A stretch of 64,000 nt of DNA from Nematostella vectensis (GCF_932526225.1 NC_064039.1:2194001-2258000); one strand, 5' to 3'; numbered from the stretch's first letter, positions 51,401 to 62,589 are shown. Program-made: numbers and translations. Notes: generated from the sequence alone by a model not told the origin.

Positions 51401-54400
51401 CTGGATCAAAGATGTCGTCGGGTTAGCACTTACATTTAAAGTAAACGATGAGATCGTTGAAGTTACAAATCTTGTTGTGTCTGGTGTTGCGATAACGGTT
51501 GTATTGTAAGACAAAATAGACGTGCTAATGCTTGGGATCAATGTGGTTGACAATGAAGATCTCGTCAAGTTAACAGAAGAAACCAGTGTCGTCATATTGC
51601 CTACAGAAGATGGTGAAATCGCTGTTGGTGCAGTACTTGCTGCATCTGGCGCTGGTGTTAGTGTTGTATTGTACGACACGCTTGTCGAGGAAAGAATCAT
51701 AGCGCTGTTCGCTTCTGTAGTCCTGTTTATTCTGACGTTTGGTGAGGTAAGGGCACTGATGCTTTGTACAAGTGGAGTTCCATTGTGGGAAGTCGAGTCA
51801 AAGACAACACTTGTTGCACTTGTAAAATTACCCAATTCCAACGTCATCAATGAGGGGTAGCTTTTAATATTGGGTGATGGTGTGATCATGGTTCCGACAA
51901 CCGCACTTGTTGATGTCGTCCTCGGAGTGTCGTTCACAGCCTTTGTTGTGATTAGCGTGATGTTTTGCTGGATCAAAGATGTCGTCGGGTTAGCACTTAC
52001 ATTTAAAGTAAACGATGAGATCGTTGAAGTTACAAATCTTGTTGTGTCTGGTGTTGCGATAACGGTTGTATTGTAAGACAAAATGGACGTGCTAGTGCTT
52101 GGGATCAATGTGGTTGACAATGAAGATCTCGTCAAGTTAACAGAAGAAACCAGAGTCGTCATATTGCCTACAGAAGATGGTGATATCGCTGTTGCTGCAG
52201 TACTTGTTTCATCCGGCGCTGGTGTTAGTGTTGTATTGTACGACACGCTTGTCGGGGAAAGAATCATAGTGCTGTTCGCTTCTGTAGTCCTGTTTATTGT
52301 GACGATTTGTGCTGAAAGGAAACGTTTGTGGAAAGTTGAATCTTTGCAATCGCATTGTCCTAGTTTAATCTAGTTAGTTTAATTATTTGCCCTTTCTGTT
52401 TTCTTTTGATCTAACTAGAATATATAAGCATAGTTGTATGGCTAGAATATATAAGCATGGTTGTTGTAAGGCTCCCGTATATAGCACAAAGTTGTCGGGT
52501 AATAGAAGTCAAAATAGGAAACTATAAACAAACAATGTGGATGTTGATCTTTTTTTTCAAGCCTTCTTCACCTTTTCTTCTATCCCATAATTAGCCGCTT
52601 ATACAGTCCTCTCCATCCCCCTACCAATGTTACTCTCCTTCCAAACTCGACACCCTTCCCATCTTTCCCCCCCCCTCTAACTAAACTCTACATGTCCTAT
52701 TCTCTTCATATGTCCCCTCGGTTCTGCTCGCCGCTCCCAGCATCTACAGCGAGTCCCATCACTACCACCCCTGCCTCGCCAATCCCCCATATTCACCCCC
52801 TTCCCAACCAACCCTTATTCACCCCTTTCCCACCAACCCCCTCATATTTACCTTCCTACCCCACCAACCCTCTCATTTTCACCCTCTTCCCCACATTCAC
52901 CCCCTTCCCGACCAATCCTCTCGTTTTCACCCCCCTTCTTCACCAACCCTCTCATATTCACCCCCTTCCCCACCAACGCTCTCATATTTACCTCCCTACC
53001 CCACCAACCCTCTCATATTCACCCCATTTCCTACCAACCCTCTCATATTTACCTCCCTACCCCGCCACCCCTCTCATATTCATCCCCTTCCCCACCAACC
53101 CTCTCATATTCACCACCCTTGCCCACCAACCCTCTCATATTCATCCCCTTCCCCACCAACCCTCTCATATTCACCACCCTTGCCCACCAACCCTCTCATA
53201 TTCACCCCTTTCCCACCAACCGTCTCATATTTACCTCCCTACCCCGCCAACCCTCTCATTTTCACCCTCTTCCCCACATTCACCCCCTTCCCCACCAACC
53301 CCCTTATATTTAACCCGCAACTTTTCCCACCAACCCTCTTGTATTCACCCCCTTCCCCATGCACCCTCTCATATTTACCTCCCTACCCCACCAAACCTCT
53401 CATATTCACCATCTTCCCCACCAACCCTCTCATATTCACTACCCTTCCCCACCAACCCTCTCATATTCACCCCCTTCTCCACCAACCCTCTCATATTCAC
53501 CCCCTTCCCCACCAACCCTTTCATATTCATCCCCCTTCCCCACCAACCCTCTCATATTCACCCCTTCCCCACAAACCCTCTCATATTCACCCGACCCCTT
53601 CCCCACCAACCCTCTCATATTCACCCGACCCCTTCCCCACCAACCCTCTCATATTCACCCCCCTTCACTGCCAACCCTCTCATATTCACCCCTTCCCCAC
53701 CAACCCTCTCATAGTCATCCCCCTTCCCCACCAACCCTCTCATATTCACTCACCCCCTTCCCCGCCAACCCTCTCATATTTACCCCTCCCTCCTTCCCCT
53801 CTCATATTCACCCCCCTTCCCCACCAACCCTCTCATATTCACTCCCCTCCCCACCCTCTCATATTCACCCCCCTCCCTACCCTCTTATATTCACTCCCCT
53901 CCCCACCCTCTCATATTCACACCCCTCCCCACCCTCTCATATTCACCCCCCTCCCTACCCTCTCATATTCACCCCCTCCCTACCCTCTCATATTCACTCC
54001 CCTCCCCACACTCTCATATTCACACCCCTCCCTCCCCTCTCATATTCACACCCCTCCCTACCCTCTCATATTCACACCCCTCCCTCCTCTCTCATATTCA
54101 CACCCCTCCCTACCCTCTCATATTCACACCCCTCCCTACCCTCTCATATTCACACCCCTCCCTCCCCTCTCATATTCACACCCCTCCCCACCCTCTCATA
54201 TTCACACCCCTCCCCACCCTCTCATATTCACTCCCCTCCCCACCCTCTAGTGTTAGTGATAGTGTTATTTTTCGAATATTTCCCGTACCTCTGCTGAGGC
54301 TTATCCGGACCACAAACACCACCATCATCATCACCGGTATGTGTCTGCCCTATGGAACAAGTAAAGAACCCACAGAAGTAAATATTTCGGAAGGGTGGTT

Positions 54401-55971
54401 TTATATAGTTTTGGTCACTGCCCAAAAGCAGAACCCGTTCGGCTAGTTTTAGTAAAAAATGTATAAAAAAATGAACATTTCAAAGTATAAAATCCACCGT
54501 GATCGGCTGCAAGCAAGAGCCAATAGCATACCAAAATTTAAATTTCTTTTAGTGCAAACACAACCTCAAGTTATTATGGGCTTAACTTTGACTGTCTGGG
54601 TTTTATAAAGAATTGAGTATTCTCGGGTAGTGCAAAAGTGCATTGTTTTGTAATTATTTCACTAAGGAGACGTGTTATGACATTTGTATAAAATGTGCTA
54701 GCGAGCAGGGGCGACACCACAGGGTACCTGCGCGATGACCACAAAAATAGAGACGCCTAGTCATACCATATCTCTATAAGTGAGGAACTTCGCGGAGCCG
54801 GCCTGCGGGGTAAATGTCCTTGTGGTTTTCCAAGGTCAGATTTCGTGTCCTCTTAACAACAGATGTAGTCTGCAGCCGGTTCTCATTCGAAATTTGATTT
54901 TGAGGGCGCGCATACCGAGTGCACTGGGGCAGAGGGAATGCAGAAATTAATTGTACAAGCAAGGGCCGAAGGAACAGAGTTTGTAAGGCTAAATTCTGAT
55001 TATAAACCACAAAATCCCATTTGGCAAACAAACTCTGTTCCCCTGCCTTCTAAGGCGACCCAGGCCACCTCGTCCTTCCTTGTGTCGCAATCGTCGATTA
55101 AGGATGGCCCCAAATGAGAGCCGGTTAAAGCGCGGTTACACAGCAGAGGGGTACACCGCGCCCACGCAAACCACGCCGGCCATGATTAGAATCTTTTCCA
55201 TGCTGAAGATATTGACGTAGGCAATCTCCTGATAGCGAGGCCGTGGTTAATGCAAATCTTGATTTGTGATCAAGGATTAGATCAATGTTGCTTTAGTTTT
55301 TACGATTTTTGCGTCTCAAATCCACAGACTGATAACCGGCCAATCAACCACTCCCTTGTAATTGTTCACTTTAGAACAACAACAACAACAACGGCGGTCT
55401 CATATTCAAGAGTACTTAAAATCTAAATTATCTCAGATCCTCCTATGATGAATTAGCCGATGGAAATGGGTGCTTTGTGTGTTTATTTAATTTCCTCATA
55501 GTTTCGGGTCAAGCGATGCAAAAACTTGTTGTTTCCCTCTCTCAGATATTTCCAGTAGTGTAAGTTATAATTCATTGGTAATAAGTGGAGTTCTTTGTTT
55601 AGAAGAGAATCTACTACATCGGGTTATTAATTGTCTTGTAATTAACGACATTCAAGTTAATGAAAGCGAGGTCATGTCGAAAAGCCTACAACTTACATCA
55701 GTATCTAGTAAACTATTTTAATTATTGGAAATATAAGTCGATTAAAGGCTATTCAACGGTTAAATTTCGCTTCTCACTTTCCACTCTCAGTAAAAAAACC
55801 CAACTTTCCATTAAAATGTTTTGATCTAGACTCCATTTCGGTGTGTTTGGCCGTGTTTTACTAATACCAGATGGCGCTGCTTGTGCCTTAGCGACGAACA
55901 ACTCAATGTCCATGCGCGGTGTAGCGGCAGAAGTGCTGAGGAGCGGTGCATCTTACCTTGTCTCCAGCCAT
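30402..55971 (-). CDS. Giant secreted Ser/Thr- and Asn-sequon-rich repeat protein (mucin-like)
   Basis: Three exons join in phase: 55971-55957 (ATG, codes MAGDK, donor AAG|GTAAG), 54349-54289 (acceptor TTGTTCCATAG, codes GRHIPVMMMVVFVVRISLSR, phase 1) and 52311-30402 (acceptor CCTTTCAG, stop TGA). The first two give a signal peptide with core PVMMMVVFVV. The last exon encodes about 38 repeats of 189 residues (some edge units have 12 more), about 41 percent Ser+Thr in a typical unit, no Cys seen, and about 12 N-x-S/T sequons per unit (SYNTT, GNMTT, VNLTRSS, QQNITL, VNDTSR). A unique tail of about 110 residues ends MSSNVVFG; no membrane span is clear. Total about 7,290 residues if the exact 110-bp duplication at 51191-51410, which shifts the frame, is counted once (7,265 codons then remain open). 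Role inferred: heavily glycosylated mucus, cuticle or extracellular-matrix protein. It has no recognised homologue. Confidence 0.7.
30709..52267 (-). repeat. 567-bp coding repeat array with higher-order structure
   Basis: Units step by exactly 567 bp from about 32482 to 51183; two units at the gene's 3' side step by 603 bp because they carry 36 extra bases (ESTILATVSSFI-type insert). Inner units are nearly identical, outer units (30.7-34 kb) are divergent. From about 43.8 to 51.2 kb a four-unit, 2,268-bp block repeats: one marker variant recurs at 44041, 46309, 48577 and 50845. A six-unit (3,402-bp) block starting 39505 is repeated from 42907. Confidence 0.93.
51191..51410. other. Exact 110-bp tandem duplication breaking the giant ORF
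   Basis: Bases 51191-51300 and 51301-51410 are identical over all 110 positions, including unit-specific variants (CAACCGAACTT, TTCACTGCC). Since 110 is not a multiple of three the frame shifts; the minus-strand frames stop at 51296 and resume at 51299. No other unit shows such a partial copy. Confidence 0.9.
52780..54245. repeat. Pyrimidine-rich minisatellite, 26-30-bp units
   Basis: About 50 copies of motifs such as CCCCACCAACCCTCTCATATT and, from about 53840, CCCTCCCTACCCTCTCATATT followed by CACAC. The plus strand is almost wholly C/T/A with hardly any G; the complementary strand is purine-rich. It fills most of the second intron of the mucin-like gene (52312-54288). Several overlapping Pro/Ser/His-rich frames are repeat by-products. 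Confidence 0.9.
54874..55126. mobile_element. MITE with AGCCGGTTCTCATT ends
   Basis: The left end AGCCGGTTCTCATT and the right end AATGAGAGCCGGTT are inverted; inside, GGAACAGAGTTTG and CAAACTCTGTTCC form a second inverted pair. About 253 bp, non-coding, in the first intron of the mucin-like gene. It is related by its left end to the element at 9612-9773. Confidence 0.65.
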
Positions 55972-56879
55972 CGTTGAATGTTCCTACACTTCAAAGCATG
56001 TTTACGGCATTTCAGAAACGGCCGCTTTAGTTAAATGCAAATAATAAATCTTTCTAGAATTTGCAATATGTCAATCGTTTCACCACTATTCAAGATTCTT
56101 TATCAATTTGTTAACCCGAACTGACCCTTCCTATTGTATTTTGGTCTGCGGGAATCCCGCGGGCTTCCCGAATGTCCCAATATGAGATCTCGTATATCTG
56201 CATACAGTATACATATAAAGCTATTTCAAATACGTAGTCTGTGCAAATGGCAATGGCCGTGCTGCTTCTTCATCGTTTATTTTCTTCTTCATCTTTTATT
56301 TTCTACTGGATACAGGAAAATGTAAATAAAACGTGAAGATATCAGTTCCAAGAAATCAATTCGCCAAACTTAGATTCTTAGATCGGATTTGTACGTCGCG
56401 CTCCTGCCGTACCGAATCTTATCGTCTGTCTGTATCAAACATAAACACATGTAGGCTTTGCCGTCGATTCATGCCTTTTTTAAAACGACGTTTTTTATGT
56501 GCCGTTCCAAATGTAAATGCACGCAAATGAAGACGAAAAAATCGACTTCTCATCTTCTTCTTATTTGCATTTGGGACGGTATGTTAGAGGAACGTTTATC
56601 CTAGGCCTCAGACGACGTCTGAGACGTCGTCGTCTATATTTGTTTGACACAGATAGACAGTTAGTTTCGATACGGCAGGAGCCAAGAAGTTTGTGTGGTC
56701 AAATGTGACCTTTGTTGTGGAGTTTCTGCTCACACGGCACAACAAGCTCGACGTTTGAATTAGTGTCGCACTTTTGTCGACTGGCGAAGCCGCGCTCAGT
56801 GCCGTGTCAAAATTTATTGATCTGTTGATTCAGACATCGAACTGTTCAACCCAATGAATCGGGTCTTAATCACTTAATC

Positions 56880-58600
56880 ATTCACGGTGAGGTAGGGTGT
56901 ATCGTGATTAACGGTGAGGTAGGGTGTTGTGTGATTCACGGTGAGGTAGGGTGTTGTGTAATTCACAGTGTGGTAGGATGTTGTGAGATTCACGGTGAGG
57001 TAGGGTGTTGTGTGATTAACGGTGAGGTAGGGTGTTGTGTGATTCACAGTGTGGTAGGATGTTGTGAGATTCACGGTGAGGTAGGGTGTTGTGTGATTAA
57101 CGGTGAGGTAGGGTGTTGTGTGATTCACGGTGAGGTAGGGTGTTGTGTAATTCACAGTGTGGTAGGATGTTGTGAGATTCACGGTGAGGTAGGGTGTTGT
57201 GTGATTCACGGTGAGGTAGGGTGTTGTGTGATTCACAGTGAGGTAGGATGTTGCGAGATTCACGGTGAGGTAGGATGTTGTGAGATTCACGGTGAGGTAG
57301 GGTGTTGTGTGATTCACGGTGAGGTAGGGATTTGTGTGATTCACAGTGAGGTAGGATGTTGCGAGATTCACGGTGAGGTAGGGTGTTGCGAGATTCACGG
57401 TGAGGTAGGGTGTTGTGTGATTCACGGTGAGGTAGAGTGTTGTGTGATTCACGGTGAGGTAGGGTGTTGAGTGATTCACGGTGAGGTAGGGTGTTTCGAG
57501 ATTCACGGTGAGGTAGGGTGTTGCGTTATTCACGGTGCGGTAGGGTGTTGCGTGATTCACGGTGGGGTAGGGTGTTTTGTGATTCACGGTGAGGTAGGGT
57601 GTTGCATGATTCACGGTTAGGTAGGGTGTATCGAGATTCACGGTTAGGTAGGGTGTTGTGTGATTCACGGTGAGGTAGGGTGTTTCGGAATTCACGGTGG
57701 GGTAGGGTGTTGCGTGATTCACGGTTAGGTAGGGTGTTGCTTGATTCACGGTGGGGTAGGGTGTTGCGTGATTCACGGTGAGGTAGGGTGTTTCGTGATT
57801 CACGGTGAGGTAGGGTGTTGTGTGATTCACGGTGAGGTATGGTGTTGCTTGATTCACGTTGGGGTAGGGTGTTGCTTGATTCACGGTGAGGTAGGGTGTT
57901 GCGTGATTCACGGTGAGGAAGGGTGTTGTGTGATTCACGGTGAGGTAGGGTGTTGTGTGATTCACGATGAGGTAGGGTGTTTCGTGATTCACGGTGAGGT
58001 AGGGTGTTATGTGTTTCACGGTGAGGTAGGGTGTTGCTTGATTCACGGTGAGGTAGGGTGTTGCGGGATTCACTGTGAGGTAGGGTGTTTCGGAATTCAC
58101 GGTGGGGTAGGGTGTTGCGTGATTCACGGTGAGGTAGGGTGTTGCTTGATTCACGGTGGGGTAGGGTGTTGCGTGATTCACGATGGGGTAGGGTGTTGCT
58201 TGATTTACGGTGAGGTAGGGTGTTGCTTGATTCACGGTGGGGTAGGGTGTTGCTTGATTCACGGTGAGGTAGGGTGTTTCGTGATTCACGGTGGGGAAGG
58301 GTGTTGCGTGATTCACGGTGAGGTAGGGTGTTGTGTGATTCACGGTGAGTTAGGGTGTTGTGTGATTCATGGTGGGGTAGGGTGTTGTGTGATTCACGGT
58401 GAGGTAGGATGTTGTGTGATTCACGGTGAGGTAGGGTGTTGTGTGATTCACGGTGAGGTAGGTGTTGTGTGATTCACGGTGAGGTAGGGTGTTGTGTGAT
58501 TCACGGTGAGGTAGGGTGTTGTGTGATTCACGGTGAAGTAGGGTGTTGTGTGAATCACGGTGAGGTAGGGTGTTGCGTGATTCACGGGGAGGTAGGGTGT
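56880..58600. repeat. 27-bp minisatellite, about 63 copies
   Basis: The unit is TGTTGTGTGATTCACGGTGA followed by GGTAGGG, with many single-base variants. It is open on both strands: minus reads a nine-residue repeat (VNHTTPYLT), plus reads VIHGEVGCC. A one-base deletion at about 58461 shifts the minus frame, so the open stretch is split into 489 and about 85 codons. No splice signals or start context tie it to a gene. Confidence 0.93.
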
Positions 58601-59283
58601 TGTGGGTTTTTGCTTTATGATTTGGGTGATTTGGTCGATGACGCCAACAACAGAACGCTGGCTCACGCAAGTTCGATTAACACGCGCTTTATAGTATTGA
58701 CCCAACTTTTAAAAAATGGCGATATGAACGCGTGGTTGTTATATTTTAGTTTTGGTAAAACATTCAAAAGATCACAGCTCTAGCCCTAGGGCATTTTGCG
58801 CCTTATAGATGTGACAAACGTCGTTGAATCAAATATGCATTTTATTAAAATGTCACTAGACAGCTTGATATCACATCAGAATATCTACCCATCCCAGCTA
58901 TCTTTGACTATAGATAGGCGCTCTACAATAGATGACACTCGTCTTGGAATCAAAGTTATCGTTACAAGATATTTACAAAACATTCTGGAGATAGAATTGG
59001 GAATGGTTAAAAAGTCTGCACTGATAAACTACAGCCGCGCTGTTTGGATAGAACACCACCCCCCCTTCCCCCCCCCCCCCCCCCCCCCCGCCAATCAAAA
59101 ATCAAATCGTGAGTAATATCTCACTATAATTATATGTCCCGTCATTTTCAAATGGCTTAAAATTCATGCCAACGTGGAGGGAGGTAAAAGAGAAGTGCGC
59201 TTTGATAAAAAAGTACGCCAATATTGTTCTCAGTTCTTGCTTTTTTTAGGCCTTGGGCCTTGATTTATTTACTAGTCGAGTAT

Positions 59284-59408
59284 ATCATGCTTGGATATTA
59301 TATATTATGTATACACAGCGGTGCCTTAACATGCTTGGATATTATATATATATACACACAGCGGTGCCTTAACATGCTTGGATATCATATATTATATATA
59401 CACAGTCT
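59284..59408. repeat. AT-rich tandem repeat of about 47 bp, under three copies
   Basis: The block ATGCTTGGATATTATATA ... TACACAGCGGTGCCTTAAC repeats with small length differences in the TATA tract. Confidence 0.85.
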
Positions 59409-59498
59409 AGCCATAATACGCAGTCACCGTTCATCTAAAAACATAACCACTTACTATACAAAAATAACCACTAACTATACCTACTAAATCGAAAGTGA

Positions 59499-59999
59499 GG
59501 TCATGCCGGGAAATATCAAACTGAGGCTTTGGCGTATCGACCGAGGCTTTGTGAGGCCAGGGTCTTCTTCAGCTAGACGCCATATTGAAAATTACCCAGA
59601 AGACCCTGGGAACGAGGTTGCTCTACATACCGTGGATTTTTCGAACTAAACAGTATATTCATGCCGTGAAAACTGACAACTCAGATTTCTTTGTTATCGT
59701 TTGGATCAACTTCACCTATGATAAAACCTGTAGCTTCCAAGAGTCGTCCAATTACTACCAATTACATGTTGTTGAATCTTGTCACTCATTTACATCTTTG
59801 ATTTGGCAGCGCGCGAGTGTTCCTTGTTTTCCCGCCTTTTTTAAATCGATCGATAAACTAATCGATATTCGGGCGAGAGCGAAAGTTGATTTGTTTTCTT
59901 GTCATTTTTATTTTAAAAAGCCATACTAACCTCGACCGTTCGGTCATGCCGGGAAATATCAAACTGAGGCTTTGGCGTATCGACCGAGGCTTTGCGAGG
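59499..59999. repeat. 58-bp direct repeat pair flanking about 385 bp, with hairpin
   Basis: GGTCATGCCGGGAAATATCA and the following bases occur at 59499-59556 and 59942-59999 with a single mismatch. Between them, CCAGGGTCTTCT (59557) and AGAAGACCCTGG (59598-59609) form a hairpin. It could be a small terminal-repeat element or a segmental copy; no coding potential seen. Confidence 0.6.
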
Positions 60000-60252
60000 T
60001 CACTCTCGGTTAGTAAGTAGTTAGTCACGACTAAAAATTAGCCAATCACAGCGCGCGTACTATCGTAGCCATATAATAAATCGGATTACTGGTGAATTGT
60101 ACCTAAATATGAAAACTTTATGTAGACTTTGTTTAGGTGGCGTCATTTCTTGGACACAGTGTTGTGTTAAATACAAACAGAGTATGATATTTTTTGTATT
60201 AAGCGCCAATTTAAAAGCCCATTATTTTCCATTGCTGTCGACGATGTTCGAT

Positions 60253-62009
60253 TTAATCAAACAAAACCTCCTCGTCGTCCTGTCCGTCTCGTCTCTCGTC
60301 GCTCCTATTGACTCCATTCAACTGCACGCACGCCATGACGGCGTCCTTGGCCGCGGGAGACTCGGAGCTACTGTGACCTCTAGTCGATGACCTTCCACTC
60401 CAGCGCCGTACGAATCTCCCTACTCCACTCCCTCCTCCACTCCCGGACCGGTCGGACATGGTCATCTTTACGGTCACGGCAGTTTTGGTTCTCTCGGACG
60501 GCATGATCAGAAGTTTGAGGTCGCGGCGGAAGTTTGCGCTGAAGAGCACGTAAATGCAGGGGTTCAATGCTGAGTTGAAGTAGCCAAACCAGAACAACAG
60601 GAAAGGCAGGTATCGGGGTAAAGAGACGAGGATGTCCCGGCGCTCAGTGATGAAAAGGTGCATAAGGTGTGTAGGAAGCCAACACACAGCGAACACCACC
60701 ACCAGGATGAATAACATTCGCACTGCCTTGCGCCTGCTCTTGGCAGCTTGAGCCCGCGAATGCGACTGCTGTCCGGCCACCTGCTCCTCCCCAGGCATCC
60801 TGTGGCGTGTGAGGCGGCAGATGATGGCTGAGTTGAGCGCACCAATCATCATTATTGGGTAGGCATACAGAAGGATGAAGAGTACAAGGTAGTGGATGCG
60901 CAGATACATAGGCATTGATCTGGAGTCGCCGAAATCTTCAGTGCAATACCACGTGCCGTTGACGTAGACATTTTTGTAGATGATCAGATAGGGTGACATG
61001 AGGATTAGCGCCAGAAGCCAGATTAGTGTTGTGATGACCCTGGGCATGCGCAGAAAGTGGCCTCTCATTGGATGACAGATGGCGATGTAGCGTTCACAGG
61101 AGATGAAGAGGATTGTGAGGATGGATGCGGCGATGGACACTACGGAGGTGTAGTGCGATAACTTGCACGTGACGTCCCCCCACACACCTGGGGACGGCAA
61201 CTTATGACACTTAGACATGATCTATAAGAAATGCTTATCAGGCGCGTACACAGGGAGGTGCGCATGCTACGCGCTCACCCCCCTTGGCGGTCAAAATCTG
61301 GGTCATTTTTTATGAAGGGGTCTTCAGATACTATGATTCCTCCATATGATACCTATGTCTGAACCCCATCCCCCTCAGCCAATCCTGGGTACTTGCCTGC
61401 TAATGGGGCTCCTTCAAAAAATGGGGACCATATGGTTCGTTTGTTTTAAGAGCGAACGCGAGACAGGTCGGAGTTGAGTTGAGACCGTTTTGCATTTTTA
61501 TCATGAGTTTTCAGTAAGCTTCGATAATTCCAAATGCAAAGAAATGCAAGAATATTGGACGACCTCCGATTGCTAAAAAAGCCTTGCGTCGCGCTCAAAT
61601 TCCACAGTATCTGGAATACGGGCCATTACTAGTTCTGTCTTCACGACGTTGTTGATGATTTGCTATTTTACCCCGGATAGTACATTTTATCATTATGTTC
61701 GTATCTAGCGGGCTGATGATGGCGACGATGATGTAATAAGATGATGATGATTGCGGTAGCAAAGTTATAATGCTGCTGATGATAATGGTTTATTGTTTAT
61801 TGGTGGTGCTAGTATTGATGATGATGGCGGTGGTGGTAGTGATAATGATGATGACGATGGTAGTGATAATATTAGTTTGTTTGGGTGTTGATGATGTTGA
61901 TGTTGGCAGAAATGTTAATGATTTTGATGACGATGCTGGTTTTATTGGTGGTGGTAGTAATGATGATGATGGCGGTGGTGGTATTGATGATGATGATGAT
62001 GATGATGGA

Positions 62010-62045
<36 letters not shown>

Positions 62046-62589
62046 AGTAGTAATAGTTTGTTTTGATGGTGTTGATGTTGGTGGTAATTTTAATTATTAT
62101 AATGATGGTTATGATGATATCTAAAGTTATGGTTGCCATAACCTCCCCTTGTGGATGTAGCTGAGCATGAAAGGTGCTGATGATAATGATGCCAATGCTT
62201 ATGATTAAAATGATGGTCAAAATGGTATTCTCACCTGGCTGCCATTTCTCCTCCTTGTGGATGTAGCTGAGCATGAAAGGTGCTGATGATAATGATGCCA
62301 ATGCTTATGATTTAAATGATGGTCAAAACGATATTCTCACCTGGCTGCCATTTCTCCTCCTTGTGGATGTAGCTGAGCATGAAAGGTATGACCACTACTA
62401 CCACCAACATGTCCGCCACGCACATGTTTGCAATCATCACATTCATCGTGTTTTTACAGCAGCGCCTGCGATACACGACCAGCAGACTTAACGCGTTGCC
62501 TAGCAACGCCATCACCAGAGTCGTGACGTAGATGAAGATCAGACCACCGCGCATTGGTGACGTCAGACCAGGGCTGCTGGTGGAATTGC
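60253..62589 (-). CDS. Class A (rhodopsin-like) GPCR, neuropeptide-receptor type, lacks first exon
   Basis: Seven-transmembrane receptor coupling extracellular peptide or amine signals to G proteins. Exon 62589-62341 follows an acceptor (AACCCTTTCAG) in phase 1 and holds an NST glycosylation site, TM1 with the GN motif (LLGNALSLLVVY) and TM2 (ANMCVADMLVV). Exon 61187-60253 joins in phase (KWQPG then VWGDVTCKL) and holds the TM3 disulphide Cys, TM3 ending SCERYIAICHP (ERY in place of DRY), TM4, TM5, TM6 with CWLPTHLMHLF (CWLP) and TM7 with NSALNPCIY (NPxxY). The C-tail is Ser/Arg/Gly-rich and ends LFD-stop. No ATG lies in frame between the upstream stop and the first exon shown, except one just before TM1, so an earlier exon with the start is expected beyond 62589. 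The signature resembles galanin, allatostatin and TRH-type receptors, but the ligand cannot be told. Confidence 0.9.
61239..61399. mobile_element. Short MITE with CAGGCGCGTAC ends
   Basis: The left end CAGGCGCGTACACAGG and the right end CCTGGGTACTTGCCTG are inverted repeats with three mismatches. 161 bp, non-coding, in the GPCR intron. The fragment at 20620-20698 belongs to the same family. Confidence 0.65.
61727..62060. repeat. GAT-rich microsatellite region
   Basis: Irregular GATGAT/GGTGGT sequence ends in an uninterrupted (GAT)n run at about 61985-62042. It lies in the GPCR intron. Asp- and Met-rich open frames here are by-products. Confidence 0.9.
62144..62370. repeat. 106-bp tandem repeat of GPCR exon end plus donor
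   Basis: CCTTGTGGATGTAGCTGAGC occurs at 62147, 62253 and 62359, exactly 106 bp apart. The copy at the right is the real 3' end of the TM2 exon (donor CCAG|GTGAGAAT at 62341/62340). The middle copy keeps the coding end and a perfect donor (62231 region); the left copy is partial. Confidence 0.93.

Larger units (their letters stand above)
55972..60252. other. Intergenic region, repeats only
   Basis: Between the first exon of the mucin-like gene and the last exon of the GPCR gene. It contains the 27-bp minisatellite, a 47-bp AT-rich repeat, a 58-bp direct-repeat pair with hairpin, and a C-tract at about 59070. The mucin-like promoter should lie just above 55972. No supportable gene was found on either strand. 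Confidence 0.6.

Noticed and set aside
30709-52373. About 75 plus-strand open frames of 68 and 112 codons repeating every 567 bp
   Set aside because: They are antisense shadows of the minus-strand repeat units; the minus strand is open across units, the plus frames stop twice per unit.
52692-54297. Pro/Ser/His-rich plus-strand frames over 300 codons
   Set aside because: Pyrimidine-rich minisatellite read in three frames; lies in an intron of the minus-strand gene.
54774-55031. 85-codon minus-strand frame
   Set aside because: It lies largely inside an inverted-repeat element and shows no family features.
55133-55222. Minus-strand MEKILIMAGVVCVGAVYPSA as an alternative signal-peptide exon for the mucin-like gene
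   Set aside because: No donor in this short frame ends in phase 1, which the acceptor at 52312 needs; the exon pair 55971-55957 and 54349-54289 fits exactly.
56874-58343. 489-codon NHTTPYLT-repeat protein as a gene
   Set aside because: Open on both strands because the unit is 27 bp; broken by a one-base slip and lacking start or splice context. Kept only as a finding.
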